Part shown: one piece after another, positions 1 to 8,448 of the stretch
Layout of the letters: every line of letters starts with the position of its first letter
Position numbering within the stretch: the first letter of the stretch is position 1
Assembly (NCBI GenBank): GCA_964607425.1
Contig: CAZSKQ010000055.1
Coordinates: forward strand, 1 to 22,091
Direction of reading: 5' to 3'
DNA from: IDS-8 sp964607425
GTDB lineage: Bacteria; Pseudomonadota; Gammaproteobacteria; Steroidobacterales; Woeseiaceae
DNA length: 22,091 nucleotides
The notes under the pieces: generated by a model
Databases searched by the model: none
The model's input: only the letters and a program-made list of their open reading frames with translations
What the model was told of the DNA's origin: nothing
Position numbers and translations under genes: made by a program

Positions 1-1608
1 CTCAAGGCGCTGACCAACGCGCTGGACAGCGAGCGCCTGCACCACGCGTACCTCTTCACGGGCACACGCGGCGTGGGCAAGACGACTATCGCGCGCATCC
101 TTGCGAAATCGCTCAATTGCGAAACCGGGATTACCTCGCAACCGTGCGGGGTTTGCAGCGCCTGCCGCGAGATCGACGAAGGCCGTTTCGTCGACCTGAT
201 CGAGGTGGACGCCGCGTCGAAAACCAAGGTCGACGACACCCGGGAACTACTCGACAACGTGCAGTACACGCCGGCTCGCGGCCGCTTCAAGATCTACCTG
301 ATCGACGAAGTGCATATGCTGTCGAAGAGCTCTTTCAACGCGCTGTTGAAAACGCTGGAGGAGCCGCCGCCGCACGTCAAGTTCCTGCTCGCGACCACCG
401 ACCCGCAAAAACTTCCTGTGACGGTGCTGTCGCGCTGCCTGCAGTTCAACCTCAAGCGCCTGACGCCCAACCTGATCCGCGAACGGCTCGAGTATATCTG
501 CCGGGAGGAACCGATCGAAGCCGATGCGGTGTCGCTCGCGATGATCGCGCGGGCTGCCGATGGCAGCCTGCGCGACGCCCTGAGCCTGCTGGACCAGGCG
601 GTGGCACATTGCGGCGGCGCGCTGAGCGAAGACGCTGTCGCCTCGATGCTCGGGACGATCGATCGCGAGCACGTGGCCAGGCTTCTCGGCCTGCTTGCCG
701 CGAATGACGCTCCCGGGCTGCTCGGCGCGGTCGCCGGGATCGAGGAGCAGGCGCCGGATTACGGCCGGCTGCTCGAGGACCTGGCGCGCTTATTGCAGCG
801 AATAGCCGTCTACCAGGTGGCCGGCTTGACGGGCAGCGAGGATGACTTTGCCGAGCAGGAGATCGCGGAGCTTGCACAGGCGCTTGCACCGGAGGACGTG
901 CAACTGTTCTACCAGGTTGCATTGATCGGGCGGCGCGACCTGCACCTGGCACCGGACCCGCGCAGCGGCGCGGAGATGACCTTGCTCCGGATGCTTGCGT
1001 TCCAGCCGGAGCGCGGCGCCCCCGGCAAAACGGCGCCGGCAGGAGCGGGTTCCGCGGGTGCTTCCGGGGCTAGGCGCCGCGCGGCCGGTGAGGCGGGAGC
1101 CCCCGCCGGCACGGGTGGCCGCGCGGCGGCGCAGCCGACGGCCGGAGGCGAGGCGCCGCCGGCTCGCGAAACGGCCAGCGTCCCGGTCCGGAGCGCATGG
1201 CAGGCGCCTGACTGGCCCCGGCTCATCCCGGAGCTCGAATTGAACGGCGCGAGCAAGCTGCTCGCGAGCAACTGCGCCTACGTGCGGCGGAAGGGCGCGG
1301 TGATTCACCTGGCGCTGGACAGCCGCTCCGAGTCGCTGCTGACCCGGGCCCGGCAGCAGGAGCTTGCCGCCGCGTTGTCCAGGCACTTCGGCGAAAGTCT
1401 CACCGTCGATATCGAGGTCGGGCAGCCGGAGCTCGAGACGCCGATGCAGGAACAGGCGCGGCTCGACCGGGAAACGCTCGAGGCCGCGCGTGCATCCCTC
1501 GAATCCGACCCGAACGTCAAGGCGCTGCGCGACATGTTCGGCGCCCAGTTGAATCCGGACACGATCGAACTTGTCAAAAGTCATGGTCCAAACGGGAGTA
1601 ACCGATGA
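1..1608 (+). CDS. dnaX: DNA polymerase III subunit tau/gamma (5' end missing)
   Basis: This is the clamp-loader ATPase of the replicative polymerase. In the tau form it also tethers the polymerase cores and the helicase. The reading frame is open from base 1, so the start lies outside the window; compared with E. coli DnaX about 24 N-terminal residues are missing. Visible features are the Walker A motif GTRGVGKT (about 61-84), a four-cysteine zinc module just after it (C-x8-C-x2-C-x2-C), Walker B LIDEVHML and the sensor motif LSRC. An Ala/Gly/Pro/Arg-rich linker (about 1018-1190) is followed by a tau-type C-terminal domain. The estimated full length of about 560 residues is shorter than the 643 of E. 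coli, mostly in the linker. I found no A-AAA-AAG type slippery heptamer in the linker. The stop overlaps the ybaB start (ATGA), the usual operon arrangement. Identification is secure. Confidence 0.97.
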   Translation, partial: LKALTNALDSERLHHAYLFTGTRGVGKTTIARILAKSLNCETGITSQPCGVCSACREIDEGRFVDLIEVDAASKTKVDDTRELLDNVQYTPARGRFKIYLIDEVHMLSKSSFNALLKTLEEPPPHVKFLLATTDPQKLPVTVLSRCLQFNLKRLTPNLIRERLEYICREEPIEADAVSLAMIARAADGSLRDALSLLDQAVAHCGGALSEDAVASMLGTIDREHVARLLGLLAANDAPGLLGAVAGIEEQAPDYGRLLEDLARLLQRIAVYQVAGLTGSEDDFAEQEIAELAQALAPEDVQLFYQVALIGRRDLHLAPDPRSGAEMTLLRMLAFQPERGAPGKTAPAGAGSAGASGARRRAAGEAGAPAGTGGRAAAQPTAGGEAPPARETASVPVRSAWQAPDWPRLIPELELNGASKLLASNCAYVRRKGAVIHLALDSRSESLLTRARQQELAAALSRHFGESLTVDIEVGQPELETPMQEQARLDRETLEAARASLESDPNVKALRDMFGAQLNPDTIELVKSHGPNGSNR

Positions 1609-1928
1609 AAGGTGGCATTGGCCAGCTCATGAAGCAAGCGCAGCAGATGCAGGCCGAGATGCAGAAGGCGCAGGAAGAAATCGCGAAGATGACCGTGACG
1701 GGCGAGTCGGGAGCGGGCATGGTCCGGATCACGATGACCTGCAAGCACGACGTCCGCTCGATCGAAATCGACGACACCCTCGTCGGCGACGACAAGGAGA
1801 TGCTCGAGGATTTGCTCATCGCAGCGTTCAACGATGCCGTGCGCCGCGTCGAACAGACGGTGCAGGAAAAGCTTTCCGGCATGACGGCCGGACTGAACCT
1901 GCCCCCGGGCGTGAAGCTGCCGTTTTAA
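1605..1928 (+). CDS. ybaB: YbaB/EbfC family nucleoid-associated protein
   Basis: A 107-residue DNA-binding protein of the YbaB/EbfC family, which forms small dimers that bind DNA and associate with the nucleoid. The start MKGGIGQLMKQAQQMQAEMQ is the family's standard N-terminal helix with its repeated Met/Gln heptads, and the end GLNLPPGVKLPF is also typical. The ATG overlaps the dnaX stop (ATGA), so translation is probably coupled. recR follows 27 bases later. The dnaX-ybaB-recR order is conserved across Gammaproteobacteria and supports a role alongside replication and recombinational repair, although the exact function remains unclear in the family. Confidence 0.95.
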   Translation: MKGGIGQLMKQAQQMQAEMQKAQEEIAKMTVTGESGAGMVRITMTCKHDVRSIEIDDTLVGDDKEMLEDLLIAAFNDAVRRVEQTVQEKLSGMTAGLNLPPGVKLPF

Positions 1929-1955
1929 CGGGACGGGCGCACCGGGTTCCAGGCG

Positions 1956-2555
1956 TTGGCGTTTTCCCCCCTGCTGGTTCGTTTGATCGACGCATTGCGG
2001 TGCATGCCGGGCGTCGGCCGAAAGTCGGCGCAGCGTATCGCCTTTCACCTCCTGGAGCGCGATCGCGAGGGCGCGGAGCAGTTGTCGCAGGCGCTGGCCG
2101 CGGCCGTTGCCGGCATCGGGCATTGCCGCCGCTGTCGCATGCTCTCGGAAACCGAGCTTTGCAGCATTTGCGAAGCCGCCGGGCGTGACCAGTCCGTGCT
2201 GTGCATCGTCGAGTCGCCGGCCGACGTTATGGCCATTGAGGATGCCACCGGCTACAAGGGGCATTATTTCGTGCTGATGGGCCACCTGTCGCCGCTCGAT
2301 GGTATCGGGCCGCGTGAGCTCGGGCTGCACGATCTCGAGGAGCGGTTGGCAAACGAGCACTTCGAGGAAGTCATCGTCGCCACCAACCCGACGGTCGAAG
2401 GCGATGCCACGGCGCATTTTGTCGCCGAGATGGCAGCCCGCTACCGGGTGCCGGCCAGCCGTATCGCGCACGGCGTGCCGCTGGGCGGCGAGCTGGAATA
2501 CGTCGACGGGGGCACGCTGTCCCACGCCTTCTTTGGCCGGAGGATGGTGGATTGA
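1956..2555 (+). CDS. recR: Recombination mediator RecR
   Basis: RecR acts with RecO (and RecF) to load RecA on SSB-coated single-stranded DNA at gaps. The 199-residue product matches the usual length of about 200. In order it has an N-terminal helix-hairpin-helix (PGVGRKSAQR, residues 18-27), a four-cysteine zinc finger (C57, C60, C69, C72), and a TOPRIM domain from about residue 81 with VESPAD, the loop GHLSPLDGIGP and ATNPTVEG. The C-terminal segment HGVPLGGELEYVDGGTLSHA is also standard. The start is TTG. No ATG or GTG lies between it and the ybaB stop in this frame, and the protein aligns from its first residues with the family. The ribosome site is weak, so expression may depend on coupling within the operon. 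Confidence 0.95.
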   Translation: MAFSPLLVRLIDALRCMPGVGRKSAQRIAFHLLERDREGAEQLSQALAAAVAGIGHCRRCRMLSETELCSICEAAGRDQSVLCIVESPADVMAIEDATGYKGHYFVLMGHLSPLDGIGPRELGLHDLEERLANEHFEEVIVATNPTVEGDATAHFVAEMAARYRVPASRIAHGVPLGGELEYVDGGTLSHAFFGRRMVD

Positions 2556-2580
2556 CGGCGCCGTAAATAACGTACCGATC

Positions 2581-2596
2581 GCCCGCGATGGCGGGC
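2581..2596. other. GC-rich hairpin between recR and hinT
   Basis: GCCCGC and GCGGGC arms of 6 bp enclose a four-base GATG loop. It lies 25 bases after the recR stop and ends 7 bases before the hinT ribosome site. There is no T run, so it may be an attenuating or processing structure rather than a terminator. An in-frame ATG sits in the loop (2588) but is not the likely hinT start. Confidence 0.4.
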
Positions 2597-2603
2597 GCCA
2601 ACG

Positions 2604-2609
2604 AGGAGG
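2604..2609 (+). promoter_or_regulatory. Consensus Shine-Dalgarno of hinT
   Basis: AGGAGG lies five bases before the ATG at 2615. It decides the start of hinT in favour of 2615 over the in-frame ATG at 2588, which has no ribosome site and would add nine residues upstream of the conserved N-terminus. Confidence 0.8.
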
Positions 2610-2614
2610 TCGGC

Positions 2615-2965
2615 ATGCCCGATAAAAACTGCATCTTCTGCAAGATCGCCGCGCAGGAAATCGCCGCGGACATCGTCTACCAGACCGACCGGGTGGTCGC
2701 GTTTCGCGATACCAACCCGCAGGCGCCCACGCACGTGCTCGTAATTCCGCGCAAGCACATCGCTACAATCAACGATCTCCAGGACGAGGATGCCGGCGAT
2801 GTCGGCCGCCTTTATCTCGCCGCCCAGAAAATTGCGCGCGACGAAGGCATCGACGCGAGCGGCTATCGCACGGTCATGAATTGCATGGAAGGTGCCGGGC
2901 AATCGGTGTTCCACATCCACTTGCACGTGCTCGGCGGCCGGCCCATGACCTGGCCGCCGGGCTGA
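2615..2965 (+). CDS. hinT: HIT family nucleotide phosphoramidase (HinT-like)
   Basis: A 116-residue histidine-triad protein. HinT enzymes hydrolyse purine nucleoside phosphoramidates such as AMP-lysine and adenylates released from aminoacyl-tRNA synthetases, in the cytoplasm. The triad HIHLHV is at H100, H102 and H104. The N-terminus has the family's CIFCKI segment (C6, C9) and the middle has the typical nucleotide-contact region VLVIPRKHI. Length agrees with E. coli HinT (119). The start at 2615 is set by a consensus AGGAGG five bases upstream. The gene follows recR by 59 bases and converges with rsgA. The family assignment is secure; the exact substrate is not visible in sequence. Confidence 0.93.
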   Translation: MPDKNCIFCKIAAQEIAADIVYQTDRVVAFRDTNPQAPTHVLVIPRKHIATINDLQDEDAGDVGRLYLAAQKIARDEGIDASGYRTVMNCMEGAGQSVFHIHLHVLGGRPMTWPPG

Positions 2966-3012
2966 TTCGCAGGGATTGGCCCGCGCGTCGGCCGCTGGTC
3001 TTATGAAGGGCG

Positions 3013-3933
3013 CTACAGGCGCGCCAGTCTCTCCGCGTTTGCCAGCAGGCGCCGGTAACTTTCATAGCGTCTTGCGCTGATGCGGCCGTCGGCGACCCGG
3101 GCCTTCACCGCGCAGTCGGGTTCGCGCAGGTGCCGGCAATTCGCGAAGCGGCACTCTGTACCCGCCTCCCGGATCTCCCGGAAACCGTGCGCGACCTCGG
3201 CGGGTTCATCCACCGCGGGCGCGTAATCGCGCACCCCCGGCGAATCGATGACGGCGCCGCCGTTCGGCAGGGACAGCATCACCGAGTTGGCCGTGGTGTG
3301 CCGCCCTTCGCGCCGGCTTTTCGAAACGTCGCCCGTCGGCAGCACGCTGTCCTCGACCAGCCGGTTGATGAGGCTCGATTTGCCGACACCCGACTGGCCG
3401 ACGAGGATCGCGCGGCGGCCTGCCAGGAAATCGCGCAGGGCACCGACGTTCTCGTTCCGGCGGGCACTCAGGCGGAAGGTGGTGTAGCCGATCGCGTCGT
3501 ATTCCGCCAGCGCCTGTCGTGAGGCGGGCTCGATCGCACCCAGGTCGGTTTTGTTGAACACGACGGCCGCGGCGGCGCCCATCAGTTCCGCGGCGCAGAG
3601 GTAGCGGTCGGTGATGAACCAGTCCGTCGCCGGGAAATCGGCGGTGACGACGACGAGAACGTCCAGGTTGGCGGCCAGCACCTCGACCCCGCCGCGCAGG
3701 TTGGGGCGCGTCAGCTCGTTTGTGCGCGGCAGCAGCCCGGTGATCAGCCACTCCGGTTCGTTCGGCAGCGGTACGGCTTCGACGAGATCGCCGCAAACCG
3801 GTTGCAGGCCACGGCCTTTCACCCGCGCCGCGGCGCTGGTGCCGTCGTCCCGCGACAGCCGGAAGCGGCGGCCGAAGGTCGCGACGACACGCGCGCGGAT
3901 AACCGGCGCCGATCGGGTCTCAGTTGGCGGCAT
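3013..3933 (-). CDS. rsgA: Ribosome small-subunit-dependent GTPase RsgA
   Basis: RsgA (YjeQ/EngC) is a circularly permuted GTPase that checks late maturation of the 30S ribosomal subunit. The 306-residue protein shows an N-terminal OB fold (about 10-70), then G motifs in permuted order: NKTD (127-130, G4), SA (156-157, G5), GQSGVGKS (179-186, G1), a switch segment RHTT (211-214) and DSPG (230-233, G3). A C-terminal zinc site uses C261, C266, H268 and C274. The N-terminal extension is shorter than in E. coli (350 aa). The ATG at 3933 has only a weak ribosome site. It is divergent from orn with 84 bases between start codons, the same pairing as in E. coli. Confidence 0.95.
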   Translation of the reverse strand: MPPTETRSAPVIRARVVATFGRRFRLSRDDGTSAAARVKGRGLQPVCGDLVEAVPLPNEPEWLITGLLPRTNELTRPNLRGGVEVLAANLDVLVVVTADFPATDWFITDRYLCAAELMGAAAAVVFNKTDLGAIEPASRQALAEYDAIGYTTFRLSARRNENVGALRDFLAGRRAILVGQSGVGKSSLINRLVEDSVLPTGDVSKSRREGRHTTANSVMLSLPNGGAVIDSPGVRDYAPAVDEPAEVAHGFREIREAGTECRFANCRHLREPDCAVKARVADGRISARRYESYRRLLANAERLARL

Positions 3934-4017
3934 GGGCGGCCAGTATGCCGCCCGGCGCGGGCTCTTGCATCAGGGCCGCGGTAATCCGTTAACATGTGCC
4001 GTGTCCAAGAGGAGCAC

Positions 4018-4605
4018 ATGAGCGAATTACGCACCCCAACCTCGAATCCGCAGACCAACCTCATCTGGATCGACCTGGAAATGACCGGGTTGGACACGAT
4101 GAGAGATGAGATCATCGAGATCGCCACGATCGTCACCGACGACCAGCTGAACGAAATTGCCGAAGGACCGGTGCTGGCGCTGCACCAGCCGCAGGAGGTG
4201 CTGGACGCGATGGATGAGTGGAACACGCGGCAGCACGGCGCGTCCGGGTTGATTGCCCGCGTGCTGGAGAGTCGCCTGACGCTGGCGGATGCCGAACGCC
4301 AGACGCTCGAGTTCCTGCGCCGGCACGTAGCGGAGGGCGTGTCGCCGATGTGCGGCAACGGGATCTGCCAGGACCGACGTTTTCTTGCGCGGCAAATGCC
4401 GGAGCTGGAAGCATTTTTCCACTACCGGAACCTGGACGTCAGCACGGTGAAGATTATCGCGCAGCGCTGGGCGCCGGATGTCGCGGCCGGGTTCAACAAG
4501 GAGTCCACGCACCGCGCGCTCGCCGACATCCGCGATTCGATAGCCGAACTGGTGTACTACCGGCATGCGCTTTTCGATCCGCACGTGGTGCAGAGAGGAC
4601 TGTGA
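4018..4605 (+). CDS. orn: Oligoribonuclease
   Basis: A 3'-5' exonuclease of the DEDDh class that degrades 2-5 nt RNA fragments, including pGpG from cyclic-di-GMP breakdown. The 195-residue protein has the IDLEMTG motif (D19, E21), the central GNGICQDRRFL segment with the third acidic residue, and the C-terminal HRALADIRDS with the catalytic His and last Asp. The family normally has GNSICQDRRFL; the Ser-to-Gly change is mild. The start at 4018 is chosen because GAGGAG lies three to four bases upstream and the protein then begins at the usual position; an in-frame upstream ATG at 3994 has no ribosome site. The next gene starts inside the stop codon region (GTGA). Confidence 0.96.
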   Translation: MSELRTPTSNPQTNLIWIDLEMTGLDTMRDEIIEIATIVTDDQLNEIAEGPVLALHQPQEVLDAMDEWNTRQHGASGLIARVLESRLTLADAERQTLEFLRRHVAEGVSPMCGNGICQDRRFLARQMPELEAFFHYRNLDVSTVKIIAQRWAPDVAAGFNKESTHRALADIRDSIAELVYYRHALFDPHVVQRGL

Positions 4606-5207
4606 CATCACTACCGTGCGCGCCCGCCTGCGAACGTAACCGGCAGCCGATCCTGGAAGTGCTGCGGGAGGAGTTCCGGGGCCTTGCGCGCGTGCTCGAG
4701 ATCGGCTCCGGGACGGGGCAGCACGCGGTGTTCTTCGGCGCCGCCTTGCCGTGGCTCCGCTGGCAGACCAGCGATCTGCCCGGCAATCATGAAGGTATCC
4801 GCGCCTGGCTCGAACAGGCGGCGCTCGATAACGTATTGCCGCCGCTCGCGCTCGACGTCGAACGCTTCGATCCGGGCGGACTCGCGTTCGATGCCGTGTT
4901 CTCGTCCAACACGGCTCACATCATGGGGATCGAGGCGGTCCGCTGCCTGTTCGAGCTCGCCGGGAAGGTGCTGGAGGAGGGCGGCCCCTTCTGCCTGTAC
5001 GGGCCATTCAATTTCGGCGGCCGATTTTCGAGCGACAGCAACGCCGCGTTCGATGCGTCGCTGAAGCAGCGGGATCCCGCGATGGGGATACGCGACATCG
5101 AGAGCCTGGACCGTTTCGGGACGGCGGCTGGATTATTCCGTGCACGCCTGTATGCGATGCCGGCGAACAATTACCTCGCCGTCTGGCAGAAACGGGGGGC
5201 GGCTTAG
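4602..5207 (+). CDS. DUF938 family SAM-dependent methyltransferase
   Basis: A 201-residue class I methyltransferase-fold protein of the DUF938 family. The conserved N-terminus APACERNRQPILEVL (residues 7-21) is the family hallmark, followed by SAM-binding motif I LEIGSGTGQ (32-40). Later family segments are SNTAHIMG and a C-terminal MPANNYLAVWQK. The open frame extends upstream through orn, but family homology begins only at the GTG at 4602, which overlaps the orn stop and has AGAGGA four bases upstream. Translation is therefore probably coupled to orn. The methyl acceptor is unknown for this family, and the sequence gives no hint of it. Confidence 0.9.
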   Translation: MTSLPCAPACERNRQPILEVLREEFRGLARVLEIGSGTGQHAVFFGAALPWLRWQTSDLPGNHEGIRAWLEQAALDNVLPPLALDVERFDPGGLAFDAVFSSNTAHIMGIEAVRCLFELAGKVLEEGGPFCLYGPFNFGGRFSSDSNAAFDASLKQRDPAMGIRDIESLDRFGTAAGLFRARLYAMPANNYLAVWQKRGAA

Positions 5208-5342
5208 CGGTCATGCGGCCGGTCCCCGTCGGCGGATGCCGAGCGCGTAAGGTGTCTCGCCGAAGGTCGCATGCCGTGCGGCTTCTGGTGCGGGAATTGC
5301 GGTTGCCTTATAGTTGGGCCACAGGAGTTTGGGCGACTTAAA

Positions 5343-6023
5343 ATGACGAGAGCGAAACTGCAGGCATGCCTCTTGCTTGGCGGTTTACTGTGCGCGGCAG
5401 CCGGACTGCGGGCCGAACCGGTGTGGGTCAGCGACCAGTTCGAAGTGATGCTGCGGACGGGGCCGAGCACTTCCAACGCCATTTCGCGAGTGCTGCCGAG
5501 CGGCACGCAGCTCGAGCTGCTCGAGCGCGACGCCACGGACGAGTATTCCCGCGTCAGTACCACGGGCGGCACGGAAGGCTGGGTCCTTACGCGTTACCTG
5601 ATGGAGGAGCCGTCAGCGCGCGAGCAGCTGCAGCGGCTGACGGCGCAGCTCACCAACGCGCGCTCCGAGGGCAACTCGCTCGGTTCCCAGCTGGCCGCCA
5701 TCACCCGCGAGTACGATGCGGCAACGGCCCGCATCGAATCGCTGCAGCGCGACAAACAGGCACTGCAGCAGGAGCTCGAGGAAATCAAGCGGGCCGCGGC
5801 GAACGTGCTCGCGATCGACCAGCTGAACAAGGACCTGCGGCAGCAGCTTACAGACGCGGAGATCCAGGTCAGTACGCTGGAGCAGGAGAATCGGGAGCTG
5901 ACGAGCCAGACCACGCGCAACTGGTTCCTGGCCGGCGGCGTGGTGATGCTGGTGGGGATCGTCCTCGGGCTCTGGCTGCCGCGCATACGGTGGCAGAAGC
6001 GTTCGCGTTACGACCGGTTTTGA
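5343..6023 (+). CDS. YgiM-type SH3 domain protein with C-terminal membrane anchor (TIGR04211-like)
   Basis: A 226-residue envelope protein. It has a signal peptide (1-24, ending GLRA), a bacterial SH3 domain (about 25-90, with LRTGPSTSNAI and GWVLTRYL), a long coiled coil rich in Gln/Leu/Glu (about 95-185) and a C-terminal transmembrane helix (about 193-212) followed by a basic tail. This order matches E. coli YgiM and the TIGR04211 family. The SH3 and coiled coil should face the periplasm. The ATG at 5343 is chosen because the signal peptide starts there. The nearest AGGAG (5323-5327) is about 15 bases away, farther than normal. A TATAGT (5309-5314) could be a -10 box but no good -35 lies upstream. 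Function in this family is not established. Confidence 0.85.
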   Translation: MTRAKLQACLLLGGLLCAAAGLRAEPVWVSDQFEVMLRTGPSTSNAISRVLPSGTQLELLERDATDEYSRVSTTGGTEGWVLTRYLMEEPSAREQLQRLTAQLTNARSEGNSLGSQLAAITREYDAATARIESLQRDKQALQQELEEIKRAAANVLAIDQLNKDLRQQLTDAEIQVSTLEQENRELTSQTTRNWFLAGGVVMLVGIVLGLWLPRIRWQKRSRYDRF

Positions 6024-6031
6024 CGGCTCGC

Positions 6032-6049
6032 GGCTCCCTTGCGGGAGCC
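6032..6049. terminator. Hairpin between convergent genes
   Basis: A perfect 7-bp stem GGCTCCC/GGGAGCC with a TTGC loop fills the 45-base gap between the stop of the SH3 gene (plus) and the stop of ppsA (minus). The position suits a bidirectional terminator. There is no T run on either side, so strength is uncertain. Confidence 0.55.
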
Positions 6050-6068
6050 CGCCTCGGCGCGTTGAGCG

Positions 6069-8435
6069 CTACGCCACCGCTTCCCCGGCCAGGAACATCC
6101 AGGTCTCCACCACGGTGTCGGGATTGAGGGACAGGCTTTCGATCCCTTGCTCGACCAGCCACAGGGCCAGGTCCGGATGGTCCGACGGGCCCTGCCCGCA
6201 GATGCCGACGTACTTGCCGCGTTCCTTGCAGGATTTGATGGCCAGCGCGAGCATCGCCTTGACGGCAGCATCGCGCTCGTCGAACAGGTCCGCGATCAAT
6301 GCGGAGTCGCGGTCCAGCCCGAGCGTCAGCTGCGTCATGTCGTTCGAGCCGATCGACATGCCGTCGAAGTGATCGAGGTAGCTGTCGGCGAGCAGTGCGT
6401 TCGTCGGCAGCTCGCACATCATGATGACCTTGAGACCGTCTTCGCCGCGTTTGAGCCCGTTCTGCTCCAGTAACCCGATTACCTGCTGTGCCTGCGCTAC
6501 CGTTCGTACGAACGGGATCATGACCTGCACGTTCTTCAGCCCCATTTCGTTGCGCACCTTGCGCAGCGCGGCGCATTCCAGCTCGAAGCAGGGCTGGAAC
6601 CTCGGCGCCACGTAACGCGACGCTCCGCGAAATCCGAGCATCGGGTTTTCCTCGCGCGGCTCGTAGGCTTCGCCGCCGATCAGGTTTGCGTATTCGTTGG
6701 TCTTGAAATCGGAAAGTCGCACGATGACTGGCTGCGGCGCAAATGCCGCGGCGATGGTACCTACACCCTCCGCAAGCTTGTCGACGAAAAAGGAGGTCGG
6801 CGATGCGTAGCCGGCCATCTGTTCGTCAATCGCCTCGCGGACGTCGGGACCGAGCTTGTCGTAATCCAGCAGTGCATTCGGGTGCACCCCGATCATACGG
6901 TTGATGATGAACTCCAGGCGTGCGAGTCCGACGCCGTGGTTGGGGATGTTGGCGAAGTCGAACGCCCGATCGGGATTGCCGACGTTCATCATGATCTTGA
7001 CCGGAATATCGGGCAGCGAATCAAGCTCGATCTCTTTTTCCTCGAAGCGCAGTTGTCCCTCGTAAACGTAGCCCTCGTCGCCTTCCGCGCAGCTCACGGT
7101 AACGTCGGCGCCGTCCGCGATCGTCGTAGTCGCGTTGCCGCAGCCGACAACCGCGGGAATGCCGAGCTCGCGCGCGATGATGGCGGCATGGCAGGTGCGT
7201 CCGCCGCGGTTCGTGACGATCGCGGCAGCCCTCTTCATCACCGGTTCCCAATCAGGATCCGTCATGTCAGAGATGAGGATGTCGCCTGGCTGCACCCGCC
7301 CCATTTCGCTCACATTCCGGATGACCTTCGCGGTGCCGGCGCCGATCTTCTGCCCGATGCTGCGCCCCTTGCAGAGCACGCTCGAACGGTCCTGCAGCGT
7401 GAAACGCTGGATCGTCCTGCCGCTTCGACTCTGCACGGTTTCGGGACGCGCCTGCAGGATGTAGAGCTTGCCGTCGCTGCCGTCCTTGCCCCACTCGATG
7501 TCCATGGGGCGGCCGTAATGCTGCTCGATGATCACGGCGGTGCGTGCGAGCTCGATCACTTCCTCATCGGTCAGGGAGAAGGCGAGGGCGTCGGCCTCGT
7601 CGACATCGACCGTTGCCACGGTTTTGCCGGGTTCGGGATTGTCGCTGAATACCATCTTGACCGCTTTGCTGCCCAGGTTCTTCCGCAGGATCGGGTGATG
7701 GCCGCTTTCCAGTGCCGGTTTGTAGACGTAGAACTCGTCCGGATTCACCGCGCCCTGCACGACCGTTTCACCCAGGCCGTACGACGAGGTGATAAACACC
7801 GCGTTGCGAAAGCCGGATTCCGTATCCAGCGTGAACATGACGCCGGACGATCCGAGATCGCTGCGCACCATGTGCTGCACACCCACCGACAGCGCAACCT
7901 GCGAATGATCGAAGCCCTGGTGCACGCGGTAGGCAATGGCACGGTCGTTGAACAGCGATGCGTACACCTGGTGCAAGGCGTCTATGAGGTGGCTCAGCCC
8001 GCGCACGTTGAGGAACGTTTCCTGCTGTCCCGCGAACGACGCATCGGGAAGGTCTTCGGCGGTGGCCGAGGATCGAACCGCCACGCAGATGTCCCGGCCG
8101 GCGCACATTTCCTCCCAGGCGACTTCGAGGTCCTCCCGCAGCCGCGCAGGTAATGGCGTTTCCGCAATCCAGCCGCGGATGCTCCGGCCGGCATCCGTGA
8201 GTGCCTCGATGTCGTCAACGTCGAGGTCCTGCAACCGCCGGCGTATACGTTCGTCGAGGCCATCGTTTTTCAGGAACTCGCGATAGGCGGCAGACGTAGT
8301 GGCAAAGCCGCCCGGTACCAGCACGCCGAGCTCGCCCAGCTTGCCGATCATCTCACCCAGCGACGCGTTTTTACCGCCGACGATATCGACGTTCTCCATG
8401 CCAAGCTCTTCCAGCTTGAGGACATACGGCTCCAA
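6069..8435 (-). CDS. ppsA: Phosphoenolpyruvate synthase
   Basis: PEP synthase makes phosphoenolpyruvate from pyruvate and ATP (releasing AMP and phosphate), the entry step of gluconeogenesis from three-carbon compounds. The N-terminal ATP-binding domain begins NVDIVGGKNASLGEMIGKLG. The central swivelling domain carries the phosphohistidine motif GGRTCHAAIIARELGIP. The C-terminal PEP/pyruvate barrel ends with GKYVGICGQGPSDHPD and SLNPDTVVETW. It aligns closely with E. coli PpsA over its length. The start is debatable. The frame is open to a TTG at 8489 and an ATG at 8483, but neither has a ribosome site, whereas the TTG at 8435 lies six bases after AGGGAG and gives the usual LEPYVLKLEELG N-terminus of 788 residues. 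Divergent from ppsR. Confidence 0.96.
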   Translation of the reverse strand: MEPYVLKLEELGMENVDIVGGKNASLGEMIGKLGELGVLVPGGFATTSAAYREFLKNDGLDERIRRRLQDLDVDDIEALTDAGRSIRGWIAETPLPARLREDLEVAWEEMCAGRDICVAVRSSATAEDLPDASFAGQQETFLNVRGLSHLIDALHQVYASLFNDRAIAYRVHQGFDHSQVALSVGVQHMVRSDLGSSGVMFTLDTESGFRNAVFITSSYGLGETVVQGAVNPDEFYVYKPALESGHHPILRKNLGSKAVKMVFSDNPEPGKTVATVDVDEADALAFSLTDEEVIELARTAVIIEQHYGRPMDIEWGKDGSDGKLYILQARPETVQSRSGRTIQRFTLQDRSSVLCKGRSIGQKIGAGTAKVIRNVSEMGRVQPGDILISDMTDPDWEPVMKRAAAIVTNRGGRTCHAAIIARELGIPAVVGCGNATTTIADGADVTVSCAEGDEGYVYEGQLRFEEKEIELDSLPDIPVKIMMNVGNPDRAFDFANIPNHGVGLARLEFIINRMIGVHPNALLDYDKLGPDVREAIDEQMAGYASPTSFFVDKLAEGVGTIAAAFAPQPVIVRLSDFKTNEYANLIGGEAYEPREENPMLGFRGASRYVAPRFQPCFELECAALRKVRNEMGLKNVQVMIPFVRTVAQAQQVIGLLEQNGLKRGEDGLKVIMMCELPTNALLADSYLDHFDGMSIGSNDMTQLTLGLDRDSALIADLFDERDAAVKAMLALAIKSCKERGKYVGICGQGPSDHPDLALWLVEQGIESLSLNPDTVVETWMFLAGEAVA

Positions 8436-8441
8436 TTTCGA

Positions 8442-8448
8442 CTCCCTT
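8442..8448 (-). promoter_or_regulatory. Shine-Dalgarno favouring the TTG start of ppsA
   Basis: Read on the minus strand this is AAGGGAG, six bases before the TTG at 8435. It is the only good ribosome site near the 5' end of ppsA and is why the shorter start was chosen over the ATG at 8483. Confidence 0.6.

Noticed and set aside
412..420. Run of five A in dnaX as a possible frameshift site
   Set aside because: It encodes the conserved QKLPV of the ATPase core, is not an in-phase X-XXY-YYZ heptamer, and a frameshift there would truncate the ATPase domain.
6882..8153. 423-codon plus-strand open frame opposite ppsA
   Set aside because: Shadow of ppsA, which is conserved along its whole length. 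The predicted product is a His/Arg/Asp-rich sequence with no motifs.
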